A DNA stretch of 64,000 bases from Epiperipatus broadwayi. Taxonomy: Eukaryota; Onychophora; Udeonychophora; Euonychophora; Peripatidae. Shown here piece after piece: positions 23,346 through 36,827 of this stretch (position 1 is its first letter; every line of letters begins with the position of its first letter). Below the pieces are notes generated by a model. That model made no database searches, was not told where the DNA came from, and saw nothing but the letters and a program-made list of their open reading frames with translations. The translations under genes and the position numbers were made by a program. Location of the stretch: NCBI GenBank assembly GCA_028023455.1, contig JAQFVV010012572.1, positions 2,232,001 through 2,296,000 on the forward strand. The letters run 5' to 3'.

Positions 23346-23662
23346 AATACGGAAACGTTGACTCTAGAAACGTCCGGTTTTACGAGAACGGGAAAAAAAT
23401 AAAATCGAGAAGAGAGATGCCCAAGATGGCTTAACATATAGCCACATGTGGAACCAAAGGTTATAACAAATTGTCATGGAACCATTTATTATCTATGGAT
23501 AAATTTACGTTTAACCAACCTGAACTGTTCGGAGTAAATAGTGAAATTAAGCTTACAGAAGGAGGAAATAAATGGGATGTAAAAGTGACTCATGAGAAGA
23601 AAACATTAAAATATTCTGGGAGTAAAATAGTTGTGGGAGAATGGATGTCATTTTTCATTGCC
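23346..23662 (+). pseudogene. Exon-like frame with splice signals and one in-frame stop
   Basis: A frame of about 105 codons is bounded by a pyrimidine-rich acceptor (TTTATTTGATTGTAG before 23346) and a GTGAGT donor (23663-23668). Composition is more coding-like than its surroundings. It runs from YGNVDSRNVRFYENGKK through KMA, a TAA stop (23432-23434), HIATCGTKGYNKLSWNH, then FTFNQPELFG, EGGNKWDVKV and VVGEWMSFF. I do not recognise the family; strand pattern and the GEW motif vaguely recall a beta-sandwich domain, but that is weak. It could be an old gene fragment, a transposon exon, or an exon with a sequencing error. Confidence 0.35.
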
Positions 23663-24289
23663 GTGAGTAACCAAACTTTTTCTTTGAGAGACTTTAATTA
23701 TATGTATATTTCTGAATTTACTATTTTTCCTTATGCACATTTTATTGTCTTAAGCTTAGATATTTTTTTTGTATGATAACACACAATGTGTAACAATAAA
23801 TTAGCTTTAAGAAAGTAGAACTGTCTTCAACTCTAAGTTAATCAATTGGGTTTTCGGCTGAGATCGTTAACTTCCCCAAAAACACAGCATTGATATTTTG
23901 CAATGCTGTCTTCAAACTTCTTCGGCAGAAAACTTTTCTCTCTGAAATATTTCACTACCATATCTAACTTTAGCTTTCCAATGTAATCTATTTTCAAACT
24001 TATCTTCCAGTGAAAATAAACAACATTGCAATTTTTTAAAATATATGTGAGATAAATTTTATAATATAAACTGGATTCCTCTCTAACAAACACCATACTC
24101 AGGTTCACAATAAAACATTCTTTTGGGAAGTATTTTATTTTTCATTTGATTCACATCTCTAATCCAATGAGGATGTGATTTTATGAATTCTAAAGTATAA
24201 CATTCAGCAAATTGAAAAACTTACTGATTGACCTTACAGTGTATCATCACATTTTTAAATTTTACAGACATCCATGGGAAGTCTCAGTT

Positions 24290-25470
24290 CATTACAATAA
24301 ATTAGGTAAAATAACAGCTCTTTACATAGCTAATTGCGGTAGTTTTTTTTCACTGTAATGAAATAATTTTATTTTTTAATTTGTTACAATCAGCAGTAAC
24401 TTGTCTCTCAACATTTAAATCCATCTTTCCATTTAAAAAGTTACCAAGATATTCAAATTGGTTTACATTTTTAGTTGATAACTGTTTAAATTAAAATCTG
24501 CTGAAGATTTTTTTTTTCTATCACTAACTGATAAAAAATTTGAATTTTCTGAACATTAATTATTAAATCCAAGTCATGTTGTATTCAAAGCATTAATAAT
24601 TCCGAGAATCATCATTTAACTGGCAAAAATAGCACCATCATCCATATATTGTAAATTGGGAATTCAAGAACTTAACATTCTTGTTTTCACTTTTAATCAA
24701 TTTAAATTAAAAATTCCATAATTAAATCTTTATTGCATTTTGATCACTAATTCATTAAGCACATATAAATAGTTAAAATAACTATAATTATAAGAATCAA
24801 TAACAATATTGCAGAAGTATACATTCTTATTTAACACTGGTTTTACTTTCAAATGCTTAAAATTTTCCACCTTTAGTAATAAACTTCCTTTCATTCCATT
24901 ATGTAGAAGTTTTTTGATGCAAATAAACTTTGCTAAACAATCAATTAATTCCAAATGATTCCATGGACCTATTTGATTATCTGAGTCAAATAAACCAATA
25001 TATAAATTATTATTTTGTTTTTGACACTTTTTTTTGCATTTATTTAACAATATAAATCATGTCTAAGCCCACTTCCTGAGTCTCTAAAACCATATTGAGA
25101 CTTTAGTAATCAACAAAAACCCTGACAATACTTTTGCTGTTAGTGGATAATAATGATATTTTAAGATAATTACTTCAATTTTTTTATGTTCCTTTAATTT
25201 TTTTAAATTGTCAATAAAAACATTCTTAACTTCTGGTGTCCCAATTCACGAGTCCATATATTCTTAAATTTTTTTAATATTTTTGAAGCTAAACTATCAT
25301 CATCATGTTTCCATTTTTCCAGATATGTCATTGGGATCTGCAATCTTCTTATTTTTATGATTACAAATCTTTGTCTAAATCTAAAAGAATAAATAAAATG
25401 AATATATCATTAAATGTCATTTATTTTGTATCATTACTCAAAAAATGATCAATATACTATTTCCACCAGT
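24290..25470 (-). pseudogene. LINE reverse transcriptase relic (second LINE type)
   Basis: On the minus strand the clean run 25050-24730 gives CQKQNNNLYIGLFD, LELIDCLAKF, IKKLLHNGMKGSLLL and FKHLKVKPVLN. These match the well-known LINE RT pattern of QNxxLYxxFxD, then LLHxGM and FxVxxGVxQG, though the catalytic Asp region is altered. A frame change leads to QYMDDGAIFAS (about 24645-24680, the YxDD box) and then NQFEYLGNFLNGKMDLNVE (about 24430-24490). The upstream connector around 25400-25260 reads ILNWWK and EKWKHDDD. Many stops; not the same family as the RTE copies. 5' truncated near 25.5-25.7 kb. Confidence 0.75.
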
Positions 25471-25699
25471 TCAAAATATCATTGTTATCATATAAAAGAA
25501 TATTATTGCTGGATTTAATAAGATCATGATATTATTTTTCAAGTCCATATATTGCTTTTATTATGGCAAGCAATTCTAAACACTGAATTATTTTTACATT
25601 TTCTTATCAGCTATTGAATGTCTGTCCTTAAATCTCCATTTTTATTATGAAGCTACACATGTTTAATTTATTATTCTGCCAATATATCAATAACAGCAA

Positions 25700-26541
25700 G
25701 ATCATTATCAAAAAAATAATCATAGATTTTTTTTTTTTAGTTAAGCTAAGAATAGATTTACATTTGTTCATAACATACTCCTTAATAGAATTCTGTGTCA
25801 TAGTAACATAACAATTTTAGAAAGTCCCAATTATTTGTTTGAGGTAAGATATAATGTAGCCATTCTTAGATTGAACAATTTGCTCAGGTTTCAAGGAAAT
25901 AACTGAAATGAATTTGGAAAAAAAACCACACTCTAAAGAAACACATACACTTATATACATATGTGTGTGATAATGTTATTTTTGATGAAAAATATACCTC
26001 AAGTAAATAACCTTGAATATCAGGAAAAAAAAACTTGAACAAAGTTCGGAAAGGGAGAACTCCAGTGGTACAAACTAGAATTAAAAGTGTATGAAAAACT
26101 TAATAATGGAAAAAAAACCCACATATTTCAATTAATTAATGCAATATAATTTTTTTATGTAATTTGTGATTTATTTACTTAAATTCATTGAATCTTTTGA
26201 GTTATATATATTTATTGCTTTTTAATTACATTTTTAGATCTGTTTATTTAAATTACATTTAAATTTGAAATAGCAGTATATTAATTATAAACATTTTGCT
26301 AATATGAATAATATGACTTATGCAAATAAGTTACAGTAAAAAAAAAAAGATTGGACAGTCCTGACACAGATGTATTAAAAATGCAGAAATCCAATTGTTT
26401 ATTTTTAATAACAAAGGGACTTTTAAAATATCAAAGGTAATGACACACCAATACCTTAGACTTGTATAATATTAAAATGTGATATAATTTTTGCTATAAA
26501 TTTTGATAAAAAGAAGTATAAATTCAAAAGATCAGTAGATA
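25700..26541. other. AT-rich stretch without recognisable features
   Basis: Apart from short A/T tracts nothing could be assigned. Confidence 0.4.
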
Positions 26542-26546
26542 GAAAG

Positions 26547-27356
26547 TGATGTGTCCCCAACTAAGACTGGACAACCAGTGAACACATACACATAAAAGAA
26601 TAATATGAATAGTGAATAGTCTGCAACAACAATATCTCAACAGTTTACTAATATTCAATTCCCATGATTTACTTTCAGACTGGCTGCTACAAAAATGGTT
26701 CCCATGGGCCTTGGTTTACACACACTTTGGCCCCAGTCCAGTTTAGCTACACACGAACGCATCTTAGTATGGCATTGCGATCGACTTTAAGCTCCTTACA
26801 GCTTCTGTCTCTGCAACAGTCCACCTATAACTCCACTTGAAAACCACTGGAAACTCAACTCTTCATTTAGCAGTTATTTCCTCAGGCTATGGTCTCTCAA
26901 TCTTTGTGGATCTATTCAGCTATTACCCATAAACACATTTACACTGAGTGCTGCACCTTAACCAAAGCACTGACACAAGATCTTTGCTATACTGGAATTG
27001 AATTGGAAAATCAACTGGATATGCAATCGTCTGGTCTACATATTTGTTAGTACTCTTTTTATAACTTTCTGATTACTCCTACAATTAATTACCTTCTCCA
27101 TATAAGGTAAGGCATTTAGGTCCATAACTAATTAAATTGTGTCTTCAGAATTCCTTACCATATAAGGCAATTTAGTCTCTTATCAAGAAATATTTGCAAT
27201 CAGCAAATATTTTTTGGAATTTTATGATGCCATTCCATCAATTCTTTAATTAAATTTTTATCAGTTATCAGTTCCCGATCTAAAAAAAGCTCTCTAATAA
27301 ATTCTAGTTTTTCTGGAGTGCACAAACTTGTATAATATTTTTACAAAAATACAACA
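26547..27356. mobile_element. Solo LTR, same family as the 62.5-kb LTR
   Basis: An 810-bp block starts TGATGTGTCC and ends AAATACAACA, flanked by the 5-bp duplication GAAAG (26542-26546 and 27357-27361). The body shares long segments with 62542-63298, e.g. TTGGCCCCAGTCCAGTTTA, CTCCTTACAGCT and GGAGTGCACAAACTTGTAT. An internal AAATATTTGCAATCAGCAAA inverted motif (about 27188-27210) is kept in both. Two matching, independently bounded copies establish the family; its coding part is not in this window. Confidence 0.85.
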
Positions 27357-27361
27357 GAAAG

Positions 27362-28497
27362 TTTGATTTTTTATTGGGAAGACACTGAATTTGGAATCAA
27401 AATTACATTTGGATAAATGTTAAGCATTTTTGAAAATAAATAAATTAGCCTTACCAATTATATATTAGATTATTTCCATCATCTAATTGAATTATTATGT
27501 GTTTTTAAAAAATTCAAAATTTATATATTTTTAAAAGACATTCAAGTATTAATAATAACACACAAATTAATATAGAACACATTTTAAGAGATTTTATTCT
27601 CTTTTAGAGGTGTTGTTGGCCTGATAAGGGACAGACAGCATGGGAATTGAAGCAATGATCTTTTAAGGATTTATAATTATTGAATCAGCATAATAATTAA
27701 ATGAGTAGAACTAAAGCAAAATTATATTTTTCCAAAAAAAAAAAAAAAAAATTGACCTGAACAAGAACAAATATAGAAATTATCCAATTATATGGGGAAA
27801 GTTGTACTCCATATCTAATTATATATTTTGCTATAAAGTAAACTTATAAAAATAGCTCTAAGACAAAGTTTAAATAGTAATTTAAAAAAGTTTAAAAATG
27901 GCCAAATTAATTGCTTGAATTTAAAAAGTTTGATGTCCTTTAAAATAACTTATACAAGCTAAAAGAACACCCATGTATTGTTATCATAAAAACTATAATA
28001 ATTCCTCAGTAATATTTTCAATCAGTATTGAACAAAATAAAAATATCTTCAAGTTTAATTCAGTTTTCCAGGTTATAACTTTTTTCTTCATACTCTAGAA
28101 AATGTATTTATTTAATCCATACATCTTATATGCAGTCTCTTTCTAGGTCTTTTACAATTTTTTGCCATCTAGTTTAGAACTTCAGTTGTCTATCTATTGA
28201 TCATTTCTTCTAGAAAATGCCAAGCCTATCTGCATTTTACTCTCTTAATTCTTTCAATGATATTTGTTTCTTCTCATATCAATGTATTTATTGCAAATCT
28301 CTTCTTGTTAATTCCACTATATTTTTTTTTATATTTCACTATGTGATCTGCAGTATCAATATTGCTTTTTATAAACACTGATAAAATCTATTCTTTAAAG
28401 TTTTTTTTTCCAAATACATAATCATATTTCTTTTTAATATTATTTTTATCAGAATAATATTAAGTTTTATTTGCAATAAAAATAAATATAGAATAAA
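27362..28497. other. AT-rich stretch, possible minus-strand LINE tail
   Basis: Between about 28080 and 28440 the minus strand recalls an RTE LINE 3' end (phrases such as GACCTAGAAAGAGA and AGAATTAAGAGAGTAAA, compare 6110 and 16680), but stops are dense. The rest shows nothing. Confidence 0.35.
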
Positions 28498-29370
28498 AAA
28501 TAGCGCAATGTTTTATAAACTGTAATATTAATAAGCCAATAAGCTAATGCACATGTGACTTTGTAGATGTAACTATATAAATGAATACTCCCACTTTCCA
28601 AACACAAGATAAAGTCTTTGGGAAAAGATAGAATGAATCCATCTATCTTTTTGACCCAAATATTTATGTATGGGAAATTTTTAAGTGTTTGGAAATGAGA
28701 GTGTGAAGATGTTAATTGATCACTTTAAATTACTTTTTACAACATCAATGAATGACGCTTGCGAAATTTCTAGAATACACAATACATCATTCTTATTAAA
28801 TTAAACATATGTAAACAAGACATTTATTTTATATAGCACGATGTTTTATAAACTGTAATATTAATAAGCCAATAAGCTAATGCACATGTGCTTTGTAGAT
28901 GTAACTATATAAATGAATACTCCCACTTTCCAAACACAAGATAAAGTCTTTGGGAAAAGATAGAATGAATCCATCTATTTTTTTGACCCAAACATTTATG
29001 TATGGGCAAATTATTGGCTTATTAATATTACAGTTTATAAAACATCGTGCTATATAAAATAAATATCTTGTTTACATATGTTTAATTTAATAAGAATGAC
29101 GTATTGTAAATTCTAGAAATTTCACAAGCGTCATTTATTCATGTTGTAAAAAAGAAATTTAAAGTGACCAATTAACATCTTCATATTCTCATTTCCAAAC
29201 ACTTAAGATTTGCCCATACATAAATGTTTGGGTCGAAAAGCTAGATGGATTCATTCTATCTTTTCCCAAAGACTTTATCTTGTGTTTGGAAAGTGTGAGT
29301 ATTCATTTATATAATTACATCTACAAAGCGCATGTGCATTAGCTTATTGGCTTATATATTTATATAAAAT
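28498..29370. repeat. Three units of repeat family C, two direct and one inverted
   Basis: Unit 1 (28501-28832) and unit 2 (from about 28836, shortened at 29008) are direct copies; unit 3 (about 29010-29366) is inverted. All carry CGATGTTTTATAAACTGTAATATTAATAAGCC-type ends and a TTTGGGAAAAGATAGAATG hairpin with its complement. Copies differ by few bases, so duplication is recent or maintained. A shorter relative at 43.84-44.00 kb has a long target duplication. No ribozyme or coding frame was found. Confidence 0.72.
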
Positions 29371-32300
29371 GTTTAAATCACCCTACCAAATGTTTTTAAA
29401 ACAATGCCCTCTGTGGATAAATATAAAGTCTGAACTTCAACATAATCTTGAGGAGAGTGATTTGAACATTTTGTATTTGAATTTTCAGCTAGCAATATAC
29501 ACAAGAATATTATCTATATATTATAACAGGTCTGTTATATGACACACAATAATATAGTGTATGTGCACAAATATATATATAAAGTTGAAAGGAAAAGCAG
29601 AAATAAACACATACATAAATTTTTGTAGATATTTTCTACATTTTACTTGGAATAATAACCACTGTAAAGAGTTAAATAACTCTCAATTTAAAAATTAAAA
29701 CATTTAATAAAGTCTGAATAAATATTAATATTGTATTATTAGTATTCTGATTTTGAATCTAAAAAAAAATATGATTTATTTTTGAAAATCTTTTTATTAA
29801 TGCTTGTTTACATTTCTATTATCTATTTAAAAAAACCTTTGATAAGATTTCCAAATGTAATTTTTAATTAAAAGTCTTTTTGAGGGGTTAAAATTGTTTC
29901 CAATCAAGAGAGATAAGAAAAAAACAGTTTTTAAATTAGTGTTGTTGTCACCTCAACCCAAGTCCATAAAAGGGTTAGATAAAAAGATTATTTCAGTCTG
30001 GATAGTAGTTTTTGAAAAGTGAGTTGGCCAATATAGTTTGGCTTTAATACTAAGAAAAGCAGCTGGCTCATAGCTAACTACAAAGTTGGCTAAAATATTT
30101 TGTGAAGAGTTGATAACTGTGGCAGAGAATGGCAACAGTAAAGTTAGCTGCAAAACTGGAGAGAGATAAAAAATAGCTTCATGAAGATGTAGCTGAAGTC
30201 AAGCCAGTAGGTCCAGCAATGTATACTGAAGTTTTGATTCTCTTGAAGACTGGTTCAACATGAAATGGATCAATTAGCCTATAGAAATGTGTTCTGGAAG
30301 ACAGTTTGTTAGCCTGAGGTCTATATGGTACCAAGAAAATGCCAACCATACCTAGATTATTCTTTGCCTGATGATGACGACCCCTACCTGGACAAAAACT
30401 AAACTTACCAAAAGAAAACATCAGTTTCTGAAGAAGTAATTATATGTATGCTGATGTATCTAAAGGCAGAGAAGCACAGATAAATGTATAGACAGCTGGT
30501 GGTGAGTAGCTTATATATAATAATGAAATTTTACATAATTTCCTTAGTAAAATGACATTTTGATAACTGATAGATATATAACAATATTAATTTAAAATCA
30601 TTTATTAAAGAGGAAAAAAGATTTAAACCTATATTTTTAAAATTAAAAAAAAAACCACCTTATAATTAAAAGTCAACTTATGATCATGCAACATATATAG
30701 AGAGAATTATTTTAAAATTTATAATTTAAAAGAAAAAAAAAAGATTTCCAGAAAATCTTTTAGACTATCAAAGAAAAAGTGACATTTTAAAATGTGGTCA
30801 TAATTAATCAATCAAAACAGTTACTAGTTAAAAACTGATTTTTTTTAAAGACAAAATTGTAATCATCAAAGAATAAAACTTGTTATTAAAATAACAAATG
30901 AACTTTATATACTTTCAATATTAAATCAATTATGAAAATATTATATTATAACAAATTAAAATAGGTAAACATCACTGTGCAAATACATGCACACACATAC
31001 ATGTAAAATTTTAATCATTTGTAGTATTTTTTTATAACTGAAAAGTTTAATCATGTATTTATTTTATGACAATTGTAATATGTCAATTGTACTGCATATT
31101 TATGTGTGCATATATATGTCAACGCTTGTCAAATAGAACATATATGTAAAATCTTAATCATTTTTTGTCATTATTGGATATTAATTGAAATATATTAATT
31201 GTATATTAGAAATTGCATATCTGTGTGCATATATATGTAAACCACCGTGTAATAACTTGAATTTTGTATTAATCACATATATATAAATCACAATGTGATA
31301 ATTTGTTATTATTGTATATTAATCAAAATCAGGAGTCTTCTAATTGTAGAGTCATACTCTAAGACCTTAATTTCATTAATTTTTTTATTGTTATTAATAA
31401 ACTTGTATTCTTTTGTTAAAATTATCAGTGACTTCATTCTCAACTTTAGAATATTGTATTCAATTGTTAAAAATCGTATTTCACCATCTCTTGATCACCA
31501 TAACAGTTATAGAACTTGTGTTCTTCTGAGCTAGATTCATGTATAATGGCTGATATGTAATTGGGGATATATATATATATTTAGTGCTTAAGGGGCATCC
31601 AGATGATGATGATTGATATATCCTGGAATGGCACTAAGATTATATTCTTTAAAGTCCCTGCACTACATTTTATTTTAGTTTAGTCTTAGAAATGAAGCTT
31701 ATAGTTGGCCAGTGCATTAGTGGCCAGAGCATTGATGATGATCAGCATGTTTTTAATATCTCAGCATTATTGTTTAGATTTCTGGCTAAGTATTCTGATG
31801 GATTAGCACTTATGTGATGCATCCAAACTAATGGTTTCAATAATTTGCCACAAGCTGACAAAAGCTAAATAGTTATATTGGTCTATAGAAGACCCATTTC
31901 CAATCCAGTCACCAGATTTTTTATTGTTCAAATCGAATTACAAGATGAACTGTTGATTTTATTCTGATGTATTTTGGTTAATCATTCATGATGATGAATC
32001 GTTATTTTGAGTATTATTTATACTTGTTTTTACTTATTGATAATGCTGGTTGATGTATGAATAATAATACTTTTAGTTGCTCTTCTGATCTAGCTGGCTG
32101 ATCTCATGCTTTTTGTAAATTTTATATCTTATTTGACTTGTGGTTGATGGTGATGTTTTTAATTACACCAGGTAAAACCACTTCAATACCCCAGCTTGTT
32201 ACAATATATATGAATAACAGATTGAAAATTATTTATTTTTCTCATAAATTTTGATGGCAATATTAGAAAGCACCAATTACATATATCTATTTTAACTATT

Positions 32301-35300
32301 GAAGTTTTCACAGTTTGCTTTCTTTAATTAAGAGTTCAACAAGATGAACTATAGTTTTTATGTGGAAATAATTTATTTCACATATTAATATATGCTATGT
32401 GCAAGATTAGCCACAAGAAGACTATCACATCTAGAAATAATCTCCCTGGAAAGTTGGTTGGCATTATTTGGGATTTTGATGCAAGCATTTTGTGGTAAAT
32501 TTCCTTAGACCTAGCATACTCTACTGATGAATGCTATACCCCTTTTGGAAAAAAAGTAATTAAACTTCTACATACTTAATTAAATAATACCATAAAAATA
32601 TCACTGATATACTCAAACTTATTCTTTTGCAATGGCTTTTTATATTTTTTTCAATATTCTTTTATTGGATATCAGAAGAGAATTTGCCTCATAGAAAATG
32701 TGTAAAAGAACTATTAAGTAGATTGGACTTATTACTAACTCAAGTTATAGTTTTGATACATATAATTTATTGCAATCAAGATCCACTTTCTGGAGATTCA
32801 ATCAAAAGTCTACAAGAAGATTTATAGCAATAATAATAACTTGCAATGTTTTAAATAAATTTATTTTTCCATATCTAACAATAATGCTGAATGGATTTGA
32901 TCTTTCTAGACATTATTGGAGTCTCAATTTCATATTCAGGACAATCTATAGTCATCTACTTTATAAATAGTATTTAACAATCATTGACATACAAAGATAA
33001 TAATAAACATAAACCATAGCCATAGATTAGACAATCATTACTGTCAATTCTATGGCTATAGTGGAAGAATTGAAGATCTTAATAAACTCACTAGTGACCT
33101 ATCCTCTGAATGGAATATCTATATGTTTCTTTGCAATATTTTGTTAATAGATAAAATGTCTTAAATATACCTTTTAAAAAAAGGCAAAAATAAAAGATAT
33201 ATTCTGCAATTATCTGTAAATCACAAGTACATTGGCATATATTGAATGCTGTTTTTTTAATATGTTTGTTTGATATTTATATTGATATCTTATAATTTCT
33301 TCTGCAGCAAACAATTTTTTCTTAAAGAGTTTGACATCTTGACTAATTTTAATTCTCTACTGTATTCCCCACCAGCCACATCCTCTCAAGAGGGAGAGCA
33401 ATTAATATCGCCCTCTATAGTATGCTGAAAATTCTTTTGTAACATAAATAGAGATTGTCTCTCTGATTAAATGATACTAAATTAGGCCTTATATTATGAT
33501 CTGCCATGCTTTGGAGCATTCTTAAATAAAATTTGGGCATAAAAAATACAAATATTGTTTTGATTGATTATTTATTTGTACAAATATTGTAGATCAATAG
33601 TCAGAAAGATCAAAGAACTAGGAAAGTTGGTAAAGTATTGGGTCATGCTTTCAAAACACTTTTTGAAATTTTTTGAAAACTGGGAACAATACGTATTTTA
33701 TGATTAAGGATGACATTATTTTCTAAAGACTTTATTAACTAGCACACAAATCTGCTGCAACTTGAGCTGCACACCTTTAGTGTACTCGAAAACAATTTCA
33801 ATTGTTTGGGAATTTGTAAAGTCGGATTTTTTTTTTAAATCACTCATAACCAACATAATAGCCAACTACATTATTTAATAATAAAAAAAGTATCTAGCTA
33901 ATCTTAAATGGAATTATAAAAACGTATATATATATATTGTTATATATATATTGTTTTTATTTTGGAATAAATTAACATAGTTCAAAGGTAACATAATAAT
34001 ATGGGTAAGGCTCTCTATATTGGTGATACAGGCAGATTAGGAATTAAAATAGTGTCTGGTAATTTTTCATCAGCGATTAAAAATATCCATAAAATCTGTT
34101 AATTATTCTATAATATAATTTTTTGTTTTTATGACATTATTCATATTTTAATCAATTATTGTTACTCGCATTTTTATCATTGTTATATTTTTTTATCTCG
34201 CTGATTCACTAATTTATTAAGATTCTTTATAAAATAAATGTTAAAATTAATTTTTAAATAGAAAAAAAGTTGAGAATAAGCAGATTTTGTTTTTCTTTTG
34301 AATTTAAATTAAGCTCTTAATAATTGCGTTCTGAATTTTGATTAGAAATACATGTTTAAAAAAAAAAAGAACTTATTCATGAAAAATAGACAACAAATCT
34401 AATAAAGTATTTCAAATTCTATGCGCAAATGTTAAATTCTCGGCCTGTAGATAAAGTTAGGCTGCCTAGACAATAGAGGACTACACCCGAGTGATAACAT
34501 TTGATTATCATTAATAGTATTAACATTGTTTAGAACTTGCTTACATACTTTAATTTGTCATCTCAATCAATTATTGATATCAACACAGTGTGCTCTCTTT
34601 TCTGCTACAGCGCCTTCTGATAACGGTTACTAAAGTGATAAAGAGAAAAATAAATAATGAATTTATTAATATGATTATCTCTGATATATTAATACTATTA
34701 CAATGCAGGAAAAAAAAGGAAAGTTACTACAGGGTATATTCTCATTATTTTTGAATCACTGGAAGGTGGCCAAACATTATTATAAGATTGAGCTACATAT
34801 CATTATTACTAGTGGAATTGTTTTAAAAAATGTGGTTTCCCTAAATACAATGATAATATTAGTATTAATGTTTTATACTTTAGATCCAGATTTTGAGTGA
34901 ATTAATTCTATTGGATTATGGATTAAAATTCATACAGTTTGTCAGAATAATGGAAAATAGTAAACAAAACTCCCATATTAAGAAAAACAATACTGTTGAG
35001 TCATGAATGCAAAACAACAACATATTAGTATTCAAAAAGAATCAAAATTTGCTTCATTGAAATACAGTATTGCTATATAAAGACAGTTATATGTCATTAA
35101 TTCAATTGCATATTTATAAACAAAATAAAAAAGAAATTTAAAAAACAATAATTATAATAACATAATTACAGATGTAAAAAAAAAAAAACTTTTTACTGCT
35201 GTAATGTATTAAATCAATATTTCTTTGAATGATCATATTTACAAAGTATTCCATATTGAAAATATTTTATAAAACCTGCTGTGTATCCAGGGAATTCACA

Positions 35301-35430
35301 TTCTTAACAAACAAAGCAATAAGTGAAATTGAATACTAGTTTATTATACTCTTAATAATAAAACAACAATAATAATAACACCACCAAGCAGCTTTTATGG
35401 TTAGAAAAAAACTATAGCCATATTTGCAAG
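29371..35430. other. AT-rich stretch, mostly without features
   Basis: Small items only: a less AT-rich block at 29930-30520 with minus frames (29953-30153, 30179-30421) of no recognised family; GATGATGATGATTGATA (about 31603) like an RTE tail; an ATAGCCATAGA/TCTATGGCTAT inverted pair at 33016-33062; and a TA microsatellite near 33930. No host gene or intact transposon could be supported. Confidence 0.4.
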
Positions 35431-36822
35431 ATGTCTTAGTCACCACCCATGAGCAAAGGATTAGGATTGCACACCATCCACACTTTTCATATTCAAAAAA
35501 TCATAAATCTAATAACAACTACATTCTGTTACTTCCCCACACTACAATATCTTCTTGAGATAACATTAACAGATAATCTCTATCAACCCCACCCCCACAC
35601 AAAGACTACTTATCAACTGTTATCAATGACCTAAGAACAATGTCCAATCAAATATCACTTTAGTCCACAAGTAAGTGCACATACTGGCATATCAATGGTT
35701 AATCCATCAAAACCTACCCAATGCTAAGCCCTCAGTGCTTAGAATCAATAACAAACAACTACTCAAAAAATGTTCCCTAGAGCCATAATATTTTGATTTC
35801 CTTATTAAAATCACATTCTACCCACTTCATATTTCTTGTAATACAGGTGATTGTATAACAATGTAGACCCTTTTTGCAGCTTATGCCATCAAGAAGAGAA
35901 AATTCAGCAACATCTGTTTTATGATTGTTTGGCCCTGGACCATGTCCAACATCCCAACACTTTCCAAGACATCATTACTGTATTCCACAGGATCTCCACA
36001 CCTATGGCTCATGCATTCATAATTACTCCATGCATTTTAAAGCACCCACTGCACTTTGGACTTTGGTAATAATACAAGAAATCAACCTTCTACATTTTAC
36101 AACAAACTGCCATAGTTTAAAGACAGAGATACCAAAATAGCACACATTGATATTTTTGCCACCACCTGGTCACTTTTTAAACAACAATCTAGCATCTGAT
36201 TATTCACAATTATATCACAGCTACAACTGCACCTACAGCCACTTCCCAAACAAAATTTCACTGCCACAAGCCAACAGTCACCCTATATCCATCAAAACTT
36301 GCATCATATTCTACTGTAGTTACACAACATCTTAAAACTAAACACCCACTATGAAGCAATATTGTGAGTCAGGGCAAGAAAAGCAATCAACCATATACTA
36401 TCATCTAGCTTAACACCAAACCCAATGATCAAAATGACACCCACCCAATCGAGATTCAAACATACCCAATCATGCACATAATGGAAATGATCCTGAGAGA
36501 AAAATGCTAATAATCTGAATGGTAACCAAACAACTAATACTTAATGAACCATACTACACAAGAATATATGCAATGCAACTAACAAGAGCAGCTAACTATT
36601 CAGAAAATATCACTAGCAATGAACTATATAAGTTTTATCAATGTAACATATACATATGCATCCTAAAGCCCTTTAAATTACTTATCTATCAACACATGCA
36701 TAAATGTCACCCCCCCCCACACAATTGAAATATATAACAATGTCAGCATATGTGTACACCGACAAACAATGTAACCTTTGGTATGAAATAAAGTTCCTTT
36801 TAAAAACCTAATAATAATAATT
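35430..36822 (+). mobile_element. LINE 3' fragment ending in a TAA repeat
   Basis: A strand-asymmetric, A/C-rich block ends with AATAAAGTTCC and then CTAATAATAATAA (about 36786-36822), a microsatellite tail typical of LINE 3' ends. It contains the C-terminal zinc-finger relic annotated separately. Frames overlap and break repeatedly, so it is a dead 5'-truncated copy. A second, more diverged copy of the same end follows directly. Confidence 0.68.
35851..36069 (+). pseudogene. LINE C-terminal zinc-knuckle segment
   Basis: The frame contains C-S-L-C, eight residues, H, four residues, C (CX2CX8HX4C) near residues 10-27. This is the arrangement found after the reverse transcriptase or RNase H in several LINE clades. 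The preceding sequence, in another frame, reads like the usual FLxKxxxxxLPx linker. The clade (L1/Tx1-like, R1-like or other) cannot be decided. Confidence 0.6.
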
Positions 36823-36827
36823 CCCCC

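Noticed and set aside
23842-24108. 88-codon minus-strand frame
   Set aside because: No family recognised and no good start or splice context; it might belong to the neighbouring LINE relic but could not be aligned to LINE motifs.
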